Source of the DNA: JABDMH01 sp965223165
GTDB taxonomy: Bacteria; Bacteroidota; Bacteroidia; Chitinophagales; Saprospiraceae
DNA: 64,000 nucleotides
NCBI GenBank assembly: GCA_965223165.1
Contig: CBDCVQ010000020.1
Location: forward strand, 1,116,001 to 1,180,000
Reading direction: 5' to 3'
Positions 44,379 to 53,751 of this stretch are shown here, in pieces. The notes below the pieces were generated by a model. It did not search any database. It saw only the letters and a list, made by a program, of their open reading frames with translations, and had not been told where the DNA came from. Within the stretch, counting starts at the first letter, position 1, and each line of letters begins with the position of its first letter. Made by a program: the position numbers and the translations under genes.

Positions 44379-45533
44379 CTATGATTTCTTGCGCCTGGAG
44401 CCCCGGGAGCGATTTCTCCGCTTGTTGCCACGTCCCCGCTTGCGACGACGAGGCATCTCCTTGAGCTCGATGCCTCCGGTCACATCAGCAAAATCGACCT
44501 CTACCTCGGCAAACTCCTGCCGCTCTTGCAGTTCATCGGGCTCGTTGCCCTTCTTGTTTTCACTGCGCACGTAGCGCACTCGATCGATCGAGAGCGGGAT
44601 GATTCGTACCCTGCCGCTTTTGTCGGGTGCGGCATAGTACATCAACTGCTTAAATATGTCAATCTTGATCAGATTGGCATAGCCTGCCTTGGTCCGGAGC
44701 TTGTCAGCATCCATCGGAAACTGATCGAGGGCCTCGGCGTACAAATCCAGTTCGTAGTTGAGGCAACACTTGAGGCGTCCACACTGCCCCGAGAGCTTGG
44801 ACTGATTGATGCTCAAGTTTTGATAGCGAGCCACCTTGGTGGACACGCTCTTGAAAGCCGTGAGCCAGGTCGAGCAGCAGAGCTCCCGGCCACAGGAGCC
44901 GATCCCACCGATGCGAGCGGACTCTTGCCGAGAACCGATCTGGCGCATCTCGATCTTCACCCGAAACTCTTGGGCGTAGTGCCGGATCAACTCCCGAAAA
45001 TCTACTCTGCCCCGGGCCGTAAAGTAGAAGGTGGCCTTGCGCTTATCTCCTTGATATTCGACATCGCCAATCTTCATTTCCAGATCCAACATCCGGGCGA
45101 TCGCACGTGCTCGGACCAGTGTCTTCTGATCAAGCTGTCTCGCCTCCTCCAACTTCTCCAAATCTCGGTAGCCGGCCCTCCGCACCACCGAATTCATAAT
45201 CCGATCAGGTGACGCCCGCTTCTTTTTCATCTGTAGTGTGACCAGCTGACCGGTCAAGCTCAATCGGCCGATATCATAGCCACTCCCGGTGCTCACCACC
45301 ACCATATCGCCAGACACTGCCTGGATGTGCGCCGGCATCTTATAGAAGTCTTTACGCGCGCCATGCTTGAAGCTTACCTCGACCAGTTGGCCCTCGGGTG
45401 GCTCGTCGAGCTCCAGATTGGCCAGCCAGTCGTAGGTATTGAGCCGGTTGCACCCGCCTGTCGAGCATCCTCCGTTGTTATTACACCCCTTGGGTTTGCC
45501 ACCATCCGTACTATTACAATTCGAGCAGCTCAT
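44379..45533 (-). CDS. PSP1 domain protein (RicT-like)
   Basis: 384 residues: Cys/Asn/Gly-rich N-terminus (CSNCNSTDGGKPKGCNNNGG), PSP1 domain with VEVSFKHGARKDFY and FYFTARGRVDFRELIRHYA, and the conserved cysteine set GIGSCGRELCCSTWL and CGRLKCCLNYE that binds an Fe-S cluster in RicT/YaaT. Ends in a strongly basic Arg/Lys/Gly tail of about 28 residues. The RicT group affects RNA processing in Bacillus; the role in Bacteroidota is open. In the holB operon, a common placement. Confidence 0.9.
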   Translation of the reverse strand: MSCSNCNSTDGGKPKGCNNNGGCSTGGCNRLNTYDWLANLELDEPPEGQLVEVSFKHGARKDFYKMPAHIQAVSGDMVVVSTGSGYDIGRLSLTGQLVTLQMKKKRASPDRIMNSVVRRAGYRDLEKLEEARQLDQKTLVRARAIARMLDLEMKIGDVEYQGDKRKATFYFTARGRVDFRELIRHYAQEFRVKIEMRQIGSRQESARIGGIGSCGRELCCSTWLTAFKSVSTKVARYQNLSINQSKLSGQCGRLKCCLNYELDLYAEALDQFPMDADKLRTKAGYANLIKIDIFKQLMYYAAPDKSGRVRIIPLSIDRVRYVRSENKKGNEPDELQERQEFAEVEVDFADVTGGIELKEMPRRRKRGRGNKRRNRSRGSRRKKS

Positions 45534-45539
45534 ATCTTT

Positions 45540-46682
45540 CTATTTATGAAGGGCCTTGGCTGGCTTGCTGGTTTGTCGACCGGCCCTAAATATGTGACTC
45601 AATTGAATGCTATTGTCTAGCATCATGATCTTTGTGCTGGCATTTCGCTCCAGGTGTCCGATGCTTTCCTCGGCCAAGTCAATCATCGCCCGGATGTCTG
45701 CCAGCGTTACCAGACTACTCAACTTGGTCATCGATCCCCTTTGCACATCAAGCAACCGGATCATGTGCGCCGGATCGAGACTTGACACCACCATCTCCCG
45801 CAGAAAGTGTAAGCCAAAAAAGAAAAAGTTCTTTTGTGCCTCCCGATCCTTCTTGGCAAACTGGTCGACCCAGCTGATCATTTCGACCGCATTGCCTTTA
45901 TAGCATATCCGCATCCACTGGATCCAGCCGCTGGCTGTGGCCTGGTCATCTGCGGCGAGGACAGATAGCGCTTCGCCCAGGCTGCCTGATGCCATGTATG
46001 CCAGCTCCTCGGCCCTGGCGCTATCCAGCCGATGGTTCTCCTGGAGGTATCCGGTGAGTTCGTCATCTGATAAGGGAGCAAATGACACCACCTGGCACCT
46101 GGACACGATGGTGTTCAGGATGTCTTGTTGTTGTACGGCCACCAGCAGGAAGATGGTATTCTCAGGGGGTTCTTCGATGATCTTGAGCAGTCGGTTGCCC
46201 TGTGCCCCCAAATACTCGGGCAGCCAAAGTATGTGCACTTTGTACCGTCCTTCAAAAGTCTTAAGGCTAAGTGCTTTCAAAATGCGGTTGCATTCATCCT
46301 TGGTGATGTTCCCCTGCTTATTTTCTCCGCCGATGTGACCGAGCCAGTCTTTGGCATTGCCATAGGGAGTAAGCTCCAGAAAGGACCGCCATGGCTTGAG
46401 AAAGTCTAGGCTGGTCATCTTGCTCCCGATCGTCGGAAAGGTGAAGTGTATGTCGGGATGGATCCATCGACTGCTCTTGTGACAGCTGGGGCAAGTGCCG
46501 CAAGAATCTTTGGCCTCCCGCTGCTCGCACATAAGAAATTGAGCCGTCGCCAATGCCATCGGCAAGGTGCCGTATCCACTTTGGCCCAGGAAAAGTAAGG
46601 CATGCGGCAGCCGATCCTTGCTGATCGCATCGGTCAGATAGTTCTTGATCTCAACTTGTCCGAGAACCGATCTCAGTTGCAT
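45540..46682 (-). CDS. holB: DNA polymerase III delta' subunit
   Basis: Clamp-loader stator subunit. 380 residues from ATG 46682 (MQLRSVLGQVEIKNYL); an in-frame start 21 bases upstream is less typical. The P-loop position reads GQSGYGTLPMA, degenerate as expected for delta', which does not hydrolyse ATP. Zinc-type cysteines in CEQREAKDSCGTCPSC; SRC motif VSRCQVVSFAP. First gene of the operon with the PSP1 gene and lpd. It would work with DnaX encoded at 59207. Confidence 0.93.
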   Translation of the reverse strand: MQLRSVLGQVEIKNYLTDAISKDRLPHALLFLGQSGYGTLPMALATAQFLMCEQREAKDSCGTCPSCHKSSRWIHPDIHFTFPTIGSKMTSLDFLKPWRSFLELTPYGNAKDWLGHIGGENKQGNITKDECNRILKALSLKTFEGRYKVHILWLPEYLGAQGNRLLKIIEEPPENTIFLLVAVQQQDILNTIVSRCQVVSFAPLSDDELTGYLQENHRLDSARAEELAYMASGSLGEALSVLAADDQATASGWIQWMRICYKGNAVEMISWVDQFAKKDREAQKNFFFFGLHFLREMVVSSLDPAHMIRLLDVQRGSMTKLSSLVTLADIRAMIDLAEESIGHLERNASTKIMMLDNSIQLSHIFRAGRQTSKPAKALHK

Positions 46683-47026
46683 GCTTGGACGAATTGCCAC
46701 CAAACATCTAAGACCTCAGGAGGCTAAGAAACCCCATTAGGGCTCCAGGGTAGGCTAACACCAATACGGGCACGATGGTTGGGGAGCCCGGTTTAATTTT
46801 GTAGCCTTTTTATCACTTCTCATCACAGAATATCCCTTTAATTCTAGCTGTGATGATTCAAAATATCTTGATTATCAATCACCTAGTGCACCTTCAAAAT
46901 CCTTGGCACCTATCTGCACTGGATGTCTGACCCCTTCACCTCCTGTAAGTCCGGATGAATGGATCTCCCTGGTAAAAGTAGAAAAATCGACGGTTGGTTT
47001 TCAAAATGCAGGCATCTTTTCCTTTC
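46683..47026. other. Gap between holB and the PTPS gene with hairpin and palindrome
   Basis: No gene supported. Contains a -7-like TAATTTTG (46794-46801, plus strand), then a hairpin with 9-bp arms TCATCACAG (46820-46828) and CTGTGATGA (46848-46856) strengthened by inner AGAAT/ATTCT pairing, then the palindrome TTGATTATCAA (46868-46878). Together they could be an operator region or a short leader RNA for the downstream gene. Confidence 0.35.
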
Positions 47027-47034
47027 TATCTTTG
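47027..47034 (+). promoter_or_regulatory. PTPS gene promoter (-7 element TATCTTTG)
   Basis: Exact -7 match 32 bases before ATG 47066, leaving a leader of about 25 nt. It lies inside the longest open frame of the gene, which is why the upstream start at 46994 is rejected. No -33 TTG at the right spacing. Confidence 0.6.
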
Positions 47035-47065
47035 TTGTACCAAGGACCGAAAGACAAGACAGATT

Positions 47066-47473
47066 ATGAGGATCGCCATATTTCGAAGGGCCCATTTTAA
47101 TGCCGCGCATCGCCTATACAACCCCGACTGGCCCTACGATAAGAACGTGGAGATCTTTGGCGTGTGTACAAGTCCCAATTTTCATGGGCACAACTACGAA
47201 TTGGAGGTCAAGGTGGTGGGTGAGGTAGATCCCGAGACCGGTATGGTGATTAATCTAAAGGAGTTGTCTGATCTGATCAAGGAGCAGATTGAGAATCGAT
47301 TTGACCACAAGAATCTAAACCTAGATGTGGACGAATTCAAGACCCTAAACCCGACGGCTGAAAACATCTGCTTCGTGATCTGGCAGATCTTGCGTGCGCA
47401 CTTGGATAGCAAGTACGATCTGACCGTCCGCCTCTTTGAAACACCAAGAAACTACGTGGAATATCCGGCTTGA
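47066..47473 (+). CDS. 6-pyruvoyl-tetrahydropterin synthase family protein
   Basis: 135-residue T-fold enzyme acting on 7,8-dihydroneopterin triphosphate. Zinc ligands are in HFNAAHRL and HGHNYELEV. The catalytic cysteine lies in CTSPNFHGH, spacing C-x5-HGH, which is the pattern of biopterin-type PTPS; QueD enzymes of queuosine synthesis have C-x3-HGH. Genome annotation would probably call it QueD/6-carboxytetrahydropterin synthase. The motif favours the pterin branch, but substrate is not proven. Start ATG 47066 (MRIAIFRRAHFNAAH). Confidence 0.87.
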   Translation: MRIAIFRRAHFNAAHRLYNPDWPYDKNVEIFGVCTSPNFHGHNYELEVKVVGEVDPETGMVINLKELSDLIKEQIENRFDHKNLNLDVDEFKTLNPTAENICFVIWQILRAHLDSKYDLTVRLFETPRNYVEYPA

Positions 47474-47499
47474 ATGCCCCGTAGGACGGACGCCCTTGG

Positions 47500-48180
47500 C
47501 TAGCGCTTAGTGAGCCGCAGCGTCTTGAGGACTCCGCGCTGTCGATCTATCAGTCGCACCAGATACATGCCTCGCGGCAACTCTGCCACCATAAATTTCG
47601 CCCCCGGATACGAAATGAAGCTCTTCATCTGTCGGCCGCCCAGGTTATAGACGATGACGCGCGCTACGTCGTATGCCTCACTGAGCTCAAAGTACTCTGT
47701 GGTCGGATTGGGAAATAGCTTGATCACGTCCAGATTTACGTCTGAGGTGGGTGTTGTCTGATTGAATCGATAGGTGCCTTCCACACGATTGTCGGGATCG
47801 TCGACCTCAAACACGGTCACCTTGACCACCGCCTGCCCCTCAATGCCGTTGGGGCGGATGTGCACGTCAATCATGCTCGAATCACCCGCGGCCAGTTCAA
47901 GCAGAAAGGCATCTGGGGTAGAGTCTGTGTCTGTGGAGTAACATGCATTGCGATCACAGATGGCGTTGGCCCATCCTTCGGTCATGGATTCAATGGATCT
48001 TGTCCAGCGGAAGGTCTTGACGGTATCAGAAGTGTTGGTCACCCAGGAGTGAGCCACCGTCTCAAACTGTGTCCTATCGACATCCAGCTCGACCACGTCG
48101 GGCTGAAGGGTCAACGACGACTGTGCCCGAATCTGCGCAAACGTACATATTAGAAGAGTCGAAAGTAAAAGTTGCTTCAT
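47500..48180 (-). CDS. Secreted protein with T9SS type A sorting domain
   Basis: 226 residues: signal peptide (LLICTFAQIRAQ), one beta-sandwich domain of about 120 residues (VELDVDRTQFETVAHSWVTNTS, with a C-x4-C pair in CDRNAC), and a C-terminal sorting domain (VIKLFPNPTTEYFEL; ARVIVYNLGGRQMK; LPRGMYLVRL). Type IX secretion should export it. The ligand or activity is unknown. Converges with the PTPS gene across 26 bp. Confidence 0.85.
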   Translation of the reverse strand: MKQLLLSTLLICTFAQIRAQSSLTLQPDVVELDVDRTQFETVAHSWVTNTSDTVKTFRWTRSIESMTEGWANAICDRNACYSTDTDSTPDAFLLELAAGDSSMIDVHIRPNGIEGQAVVKVTVFEVDDPDNRVEGTYRFNQTTPTSDVNLDVIKLFPNPTTEYFELSEAYDVARVIVYNLGGRQMKSFISYPGAKFMVAELPRGMYLVRLIDRQRGVLKTLRLTKR

Positions 48181-48404
48181 CCAATAACGTGCTGTTTAGA
48201 AACATCCGGAGCATGTTCTCTCGAATAAGCAAAATAGCGGATTTGACACATATAAGCTCTCATCATAACCACTTTAACTTTTGCCTAACGCTTGCTGTGC
48301 TGCAAGTGTAATCGAAAAGACCATGCCACAAATTCCATCGACCTTCTCTACGATTTTTTACCTTTCTTTCACGTTTTAAGTCGACTCTTCCCTTTATTAT
48401 TCAC

Positions 48405-49778
48405 ATGCACATTGTCATCCTAGGAAATGGTATTAGCGGAATTACAGCCGCACGCTACATCCGCAAATTGTCCGATCATCGCATCACGGTGATCTCCAAG
48501 GAGTCGGACTACTTCTTCTCACGCACAGCCTTGATGTACATCTACATGGGCCACCTGCGCTTCAAAGACACGCAGCCTTATGAGCCCTGGTTTTGGAAGA
48601 AGAATCGCATCGATCTCGTCCGGGGCAAAGTGACTGCAATCGACTTCAGCGCCAAACAATTGCAACTCAGCCCGGTACCGTCGACTGACTCCCAACTCGG
48701 AGCCCCGCCCGCCGCTGTGTCTTATGACAAGCTCGTGCTGGCCCTGGGATCTGCACCCAATAAATTTGGATGGCCAGGGCAGGATCTGAAGCGTGTGCAA
48801 GGTCTCTACCAGTACCAGGATCTGCAAAGCATGGAGACTGCGTCGCACGGGATTAAGCGGGCCGTCATCGTGGGAGGCGGTCTGATCGGGATCGAGATGG
48901 CAGAGATGTTTCACTCCCGTCACATTCCGGTCACCATGCTCGTGCGGGAAAAGACTTACTGGGACATTGTATTGCCTCGCGAAGAGTCCGAAATGATCGG
49001 CCTACACATAGTCGAGCACGGCATCGACCTCCGCCTGGCTACCGAACTGGAGGAGATCCTGGGCAATGAGGCGGGCGAAGCCATCGGTGTAAAGACCAAC
49101 CAAGGTGAAGAGATCGACTGTCAGTTTGTCGGGCTCACGGCGGGTGTGCATCCCAATATCCGCTGGCTCAAGGAGAGCGGCCTGGAGATGGATCGAGGCA
49201 TCCTCGTCGATGAGCATCTCGCCACCAATATGCCCGATGTGTATGCGATTGGCGACTGTGCCCAAGTGCGCTCCCCCAAGGCAGGTCGCCGTCCGATCGA
49301 GGCCGTCTGGTATACCGGCCGAATGATGGGTGAGACGCTGGCAAACAATCTCTGCGGTCGCCAAGTACCCTATGATCCGGGCATCTGGTTTAACTCCGCT
49401 AAGTTTTTTGATATCGAGTATCAGGTATATGGCACAGTCCTGCCTTCCCCTCCGGAGGAGCATGTGAGCCTGCTGTGGCAACATCCGAGTGAGCACAAGA
49501 GCGTGCGTATCGTGTATGATCGCAACAGTAGCCGGGTGCTGGGCTTCAACCTGATGGGCATCCGATTCCGGCATGAGGTCTGCGAGCGGTGGATCGCCGA
49601 CCAGGCTTCCATTCAGGAGGTATTGGAAAACCTTGCCCTGGCAAACTTTGATCCGGAGTTTTTTGAGCAATACCACCCGCATGTGGTACAGGCGTACAAC
49701 AAGCAGACGGGTAGCCGTATCCAAACCCGTGAGGTCAGGGGCTACAATCCGGTGTACAAGTTTTTAAAGCGCATTTAG
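48405..49778 (+). CDS. FAD-dependent pyridine nucleotide oxidoreductase
   Basis: 457 residues, two-dinucleotide-fold flavoprotein: FAD site GNGISG (residues 7-12), NAD(P) site VGGGLIGIEMAEMF, and C-terminal FAD contact VYAIGDCAQV. No redox-active CxxxxC, so it resembles rubredoxin/ferredoxin reductases or NADH oxidases and not disulfide reductases. Its stop codon directly abuts the ATG of a membrane polyferredoxin, so NAD(P)H oxidation is probably coupled to that protein; this is inference from context. A 224-bp gap precedes it. Confidence 0.87.
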   Translation: MHIVILGNGISGITAARYIRKLSDHRITVISKESDYFFSRTALMYIYMGHLRFKDTQPYEPWFWKKNRIDLVRGKVTAIDFSAKQLQLSPVPSTDSQLGAPPAAVSYDKLVLALGSAPNKFGWPGQDLKRVQGLYQYQDLQSMETASHGIKRAVIVGGGLIGIEMAEMFHSRHIPVTMLVREKTYWDIVLPREESEMIGLHIVEHGIDLRLATELEEILGNEAGEAIGVKTNQGEEIDCQFVGLTAGVHPNIRWLKESGLEMDRGILVDEHLATNMPDVYAIGDCAQVRSPKAGRRPIEAVWYTGRMMGETLANNLCGRQVPYDPGIWFNSAKFFDIEYQVYGTVLPSPPEEHVSLLWQHPSEHKSVRIVYDRNSSRVLGFNLMGIRFRHEVCERWIADQASIQEVLENLALANFDPEFFEQYHPHVVQAYNKQTGSRIQTREVRGYNPVYKFLKRI

Positions 49779-51170
49779 ATGGCTGATCAGATCAATCCCA
49801 GCATGTCATTGTCCAATCCGCATCCTCCCTTGGTCGATGTGGGGCAAAAGGTGGCCGCCGCGGTGGCGGCACTGGGCATGGCTTTACTGCTGCTCAACTG
49901 GGCTGGCCAGACGCAGTTTGCGTCCGCCGGACTGTTTTGGCTGAGCTTACTTTTCATGGGAGTGGGCGTCAGCCTCTTTGCATGGCGTCAATATCAAAAC
50001 CTGCCGCTCGGGATCAAGAATAATGGCGTATGGTTTGCCTCGCTGACCAACCGCGGACTTTGGGCCTGGATGGCCGGGTTGGTGATCACCTTCTTTTATG
50101 TATGTCTCTACTGGTATCCCCACTTGGTCGGACTGCAGTCTGATGGCAATCATACCGGTCTGGTGGCTTTCTTTGATCCCCTGAGTTACGCACTAAAGGG
50201 TCAACCCTCCTCTCAGTGGTTCGTCTACGGCACGCTCTATACATTAGCCATCTTGGTATTCGGATTCAAGTTTATCCTCAAGTATAGGCACAATCGCTAC
50301 CAAATCCTTCGGACCATATCGGTCATGTTCTTTCAACTCTGCATCGCATTCTTGCTCCCGGAGTTTCTTGAGCGGATGAATCAGCCGAGCATGGATCTTA
50401 AGAATATGTGGCCGCTCAACTACTATTTCTTTTTTGATTGGAATCTGGACAAGCTCCTGCAGGGAGGCAATGTTGGCATTTTCCTCTTTGTGTGGGGAGT
50501 GGCCCTGATTCTCCTGATTTCGCCCTTGCTGACTTATCTCTATGGCAAGCGCTGGTACTGCAGTTGGGTATGTGGCTGTGGTGGTCTGGCCGAGACTGCG
50601 GGAGACCCCTTTCGGCATCTCTCGGACAAGTCCTTGCGGGCCTGGAAGATTGAACGATGGTTGATTCATGGTGTGCTGGTCTTTGCCGTGATCATGACGG
50701 CTATGGTGATCATTACCTATGTGACCGGCAATTCGCAAGTGCTGTTTATGGACAGTTATAAGGTGAGGGAGTGGTATGGATTTCTTATTGGTGCCGCATT
50801 CTCTGGTGTAGTGGGGGTCGGCTTCTACCCACTCATGGGCAGCAGGGTGTGGTGTCGCTTTGGTTGCCCCATGGCTGCGATACTGGGACTGCAGCAAAAG
50901 TTTTTCAGTCGCTTCCGCATCACCACCAATGGGGGACAATGCATCTCCTGTGGCAATTGCTCGGCCTACTGTGAGATGGGGATCGACGTGCGATCATATG
51001 CCCAGCGCGGTCAGAACATCGTGCGGGCCTCCTGTGTAGGCTGTGGGATTTGTGCTGCTGTTTGTCCCAGAGGTGTCTTGAAATTAGAAAACGGCTCGGT
51101 AGATATCGGCCGGCGCACCAGCGATCTGCGCACGGTGCACGTGCCGGTGAGTCAAGTGGGTATACTCTAG
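49779..51170 (+). CDS. Membrane polyferredoxin (4Fe-4S binding protein)
   Basis: 463 residues: about seven membrane helices in the first 370 residues, with a cysteine pair motif CSWVCGCGGLAE after helix five and CRFGCPMAAILGLQQ near residue 365, as in NosR/CcoG-like proteins. It then has two ferredoxin clusters, CISCGNCSAYCEMGI and CVGCGICAAVCPRGV. Likely carries electrons between the flavoprotein encoded upstream and a quinone or other partner. Starts immediately after the stop of that gene. No partner enzyme such as a reductase is in the window. Confidence 0.88.
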   Translation: MADQINPSMSLSNPHPPLVDVGQKVAAAVAALGMALLLLNWAGQTQFASAGLFWLSLLFMGVGVSLFAWRQYQNLPLGIKNNGVWFASLTNRGLWAWMAGLVITFFYVCLYWYPHLVGLQSDGNHTGLVAFFDPLSYALKGQPSSQWFVYGTLYTLAILVFGFKFILKYRHNRYQILRTISVMFFQLCIAFLLPEFLERMNQPSMDLKNMWPLNYYFFFDWNLDKLLQGGNVGIFLFVWGVALILLISPLLTYLYGKRWYCSWVCGCGGLAETAGDPFRHLSDKSLRAWKIERWLIHGVLVFAVIMTAMVIITYVTGNSQVLFMDSYKVREWYGFLIGAAFSGVVGVGFYPLMGSRVWCRFGCPMAAILGLQQKFFSRFRITTNGGQCISCGNCSAYCEMGIDVRSYAQRGQNIVRASCVGCGICAAVCPRGVLKLENGSVDIGRRTSDLRTVHVPVSQVGIL

Positions 51171-51210
51171 GTCGTCAACAGGCGGATGAGCGCACGGCCG
51201 GCCGTACCGG

Positions 51211-52104
51211 CTAGCCTTCGAGGGCAGCTGCGCCACCGACGATCTCTGAGATTTCGGAGGTGATCGCCTCCTGACGAGCCTTGTTGTAGCTGATACGCAG
51301 TTCTCTCAGCAGCTCATTGGCGTTTTCTGTGGCATTGTCCATCGCTGTCATGCGAGCTCCATGCTCTGAGGCATGTGTGTCGAGCAAATAGCTGTGAAAC
51401 TGGGTCTGCAGGATGCTCGGTAGCAGGCTCTGCAGCAGCTCTTCTTTGGAGGGCTCAAAAATGTAGTCCGCTTTCTTGCCCTTCTTCGATTTTTCGACCT
51501 TAGGTATGCGGATGGGCAGGTACTGCACCGCCTCGGCATACTGCACAGCGGCGTTTTTAAAGCGCCCAAAGCAGACCTCTACGGCATCGTACTCTTCGGC
51601 TTTGTAGGCCTCCATGATACTATCGGGCACCCCTACGATGGCGTCAAACGACAGATCGTTGAAAAGCGCGAGGTGATCGCTGTTGATATTCTCTTGATCG
51701 ACCTGCTTCTTCAACTGATCGAAGCCTTTTTTACCGATGCAGAGCACGTGGCCCTGGCCGTTGTCAAACTGGGCTTTGTACCTGCCGCCCATTAGATGCA
51801 ATGCCTGCTTAATGATATTGGTGTTGAACGCACCGCACAATCCGCGGCTGGAAGTGATGACCACAATGAGCACCTTGCGCACTTCTCGCTTCTCCCCGTA
51901 GGTCTTCACCACATCCCCGTCGGTATTGGATAAGATGTGTACGGCGATCTCATTCTGCTTCTCCGCATAGGGCCGGAGCCGAACGATGGCATCCTGCGCG
52001 CGGCGTAGCTTGGCCGCGGATACCATCTTCATGGCCTTGGTGATCTGCTGGGTGGAGATCACCGACTTAATCCGTTCTCTTACTTCCTTTAGATTTGCTC
52101 CCAT
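51211..52104 (-). CDS. atpG: ATP synthase gamma subunit
   Basis: Central rotor shaft of F1. 297 residues, with the N-terminal coiled-coil (LKEVRERIKSVISTQQITKAMKMVSAAKLRRAQ), ITSSRGLCGAFNTNI, and the C-terminal helix MTAMDNATENANELLRELRISYNKARQ that inserts into the alpha-beta ring. Last gene of this atp cluster; beta and epsilon genes are not here. A GC-rich palindromic stretch (51194-51211) lies at its end and might aid termination. Confidence 0.96.
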   Translation of the reverse strand: MGANLKEVRERIKSVISTQQITKAMKMVSAAKLRRAQDAIVRLRPYAEKQNEIAVHILSNTDGDVVKTYGEKREVRKVLIVVITSSRGLCGAFNTNIIKQALHLMGGRYKAQFDNGQGHVLCIGKKGFDQLKKQVDQENINSDHLALFNDLSFDAIVGVPDSIMEAYKAEEYDAVEVCFGRFKNAAVQYAEAVQYLPIRIPKVEKSKKGKKADYIFEPSKEELLQSLLPSILQTQFHSYLLDTHASEHGARMTAMDNATENANELLRELRISYNKARQEAITSEISEIVGGAAALEG

Positions 52105-52117
52105 CTACTGCTATGGT

Positions 52118-53719
52118 TTAAGCGTAGCGCTTGGCTACGTCGGCCGCCACTGTCTCCAGGGCCTTGGTGGCATCCTCACTCAGCTTTCCGGCCTTGAAGG
52201 TCTTCAACGTTTCCGGATTGCTTTGCTCGAGTGCTCCAATAAACTCTTCTTCAAATTCCTGCACCTTTTCAATGGGAATATTCCGCAGAAGTCCCTTGGT
52301 ACCCAAGTAGATGATCGCTACTTGCTTTTCAACCGGTACCGGGCTATACTGTGCCTGCTTGAGGATTTCCACATTGCGTGCCCCCTTGTCCAGGGTAGCT
52401 TGTGTGGCGGCATCCAGATCCGAACCAAACTTTGAAAAGGCTTCCAACTCGCGGTATTGGGCCTGGTCCAGTTTGAGCGTACCCGCTACTTTTTTCATGG
52501 ACTTTATCTGGGCCGATCCCCCTACCCGTGATACGGAGATACCCACGTTGATCGCAGGACGAATACCAGCGTTGAAAAGATTGGACTCCAAGAAGATTTG
52601 TCCGTCGGTGATCGAAATCACATTGGTAGGGATATAGGCCGACACGTCTCCTGCCTGCGTCTCGATGATGGGCAAAGCCGTGAGGGAGCCTCCTCCCCTG
52701 ACCAGCGGTTGGCCCTGTTCATCCCTGCCTGCCACCAGACTCTCGGGCAGATCATTCATATTGCGAGCGATATCATCATTGTCGATGATCTTGGCTGCGC
52801 GCTCCAAGAGGCGAGAGTGCAGATAGAATACGTCTCCCGGATAGGCTTCGCGACCAGGAGGTCGTCTCAGCAGCAATGACACCTCGCGATAGGCGACCGC
52901 CTGCTTGGAGAGATCGTCGTAGATGATCACGGCCGGTCGACCGGTATCTCTGAAGTACTCTCCGATAGAGGCACCGGCAAAGGGAGCGTAAAACTGCAGC
53001 GGCGCGGGATCAGACGCGGAAGCCGAAACAATAATGGTATACGCCATGGCTCCATTTTCTTCCAACACCTTGGCCACCTGCGCGACCGTCGATGCCTTCT
53101 GACCCGAGGCCACATAGATGCAATAGACCGGCTCTCCCCGATCGTAGAATTCTTTCTGGTTGATGATGGTATCGATGGCGATTGCCGTCTTTCCAGTCTG
53201 TCTGTCACCAATGATCAACTCGCGCTGCCCCCTTCCGATCGGAATCATCGAGTCGATCGCTTTGATACCCGTCTGTAGCGGCTCGCTCACCGGCTGTCGG
53301 TAGATCACACCGGGTGCCTTGCGCTCCAGTGGCATCGCATAGGTGGTACCTTCAATCGCTCCTTTGCCGTCGATCGGCTCTCCCAGAGGATTGACCACTC
53401 GACCCACAAAGCCCTCCCCAACCTGCAGGGATGCGATCTCACCGGTTCGCTTGACCGAAGATCCTTCTTTGATGCCGTCGCCCGTGCCTAGCAATACGAC
53501 ACCGACGTTGTCCTCTTCCAGGTTGAGCGCAATGGCTTGGGTGTTATTCTCAAACTCCACGAGCTCACCGGCTTGCACTTGGGTCAACCCATAGATGCGG
53601 GCAATCCCGTCTCCTACCTCAAGGACGGTACCGATCTCTTCCAGCTCGGCTTCGGTTTTGAATCCGGATAGTTCTTGCTTTAATATCGCTGATATTTCAT
53701 CAGGTTTTACATCCGCCAT
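52118..53719 (-). CDS. atpA: ATP synthase alpha subunit
   Basis: Non-catalytic nucleotide-binding subunit of F1, 533 residues (slightly long). P-loop GDRQTGKT at 171-178, family signature NVGISVSRVGGSAQ and EEFIGALEQSNPETL near the end. Translated 13 bp before gamma and 32 bp after delta in the same direction. Confidence 0.97.
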   Translation of the reverse strand: MADVKPDEISAILKQELSGFKTEAELEEIGTVLEVGDGIARIYGLTQVQAGELVEFENNTQAIALNLEEDNVGVVLLGTGDGIKEGSSVKRTGEIASLQVGEGFVGRVVNPLGEPIDGKGAIEGTTYAMPLERKAPGVIYRQPVSEPLQTGIKAIDSMIPIGRGQRELIIGDRQTGKTAIAIDTIINQKEFYDRGEPVYCIYVASGQKASTVAQVAKVLEENGAMAYTIIVSASASDPAPLQFYAPFAGASIGEYFRDTGRPAVIIYDDLSKQAVAYREVSLLLRRPPGREAYPGDVFYLHSRLLERAAKIIDNDDIARNMNDLPESLVAGRDEQGQPLVRGGGSLTALPIIETQAGDVSAYIPTNVISITDGQIFLESNLFNAGIRPAINVGISVSRVGGSAQIKSMKKVAGTLKLDQAQYRELEAFSKFGSDLDAATQATLDKGARNVEILKQAQYSPVPVEKQVAIIYLGTKGLLRNIPIEKVQEFEEEFIGALEQSNPETLKTFKAGKLSEDATKALETVAADVAKRYA

Positions 53720-53751
53720 TTGTCTATGCTTTTGTCCTTAGAATTTCTGGT

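Noticed and set aside
51194..51211. GC palindrome at the end of atpG as a terminator
   Set aside because: ACGGCCGGCCGT and the overlapping GCCGG/CCGGC hairpin lack a U-tract on either strand, so I mention it only as possible help for termination.
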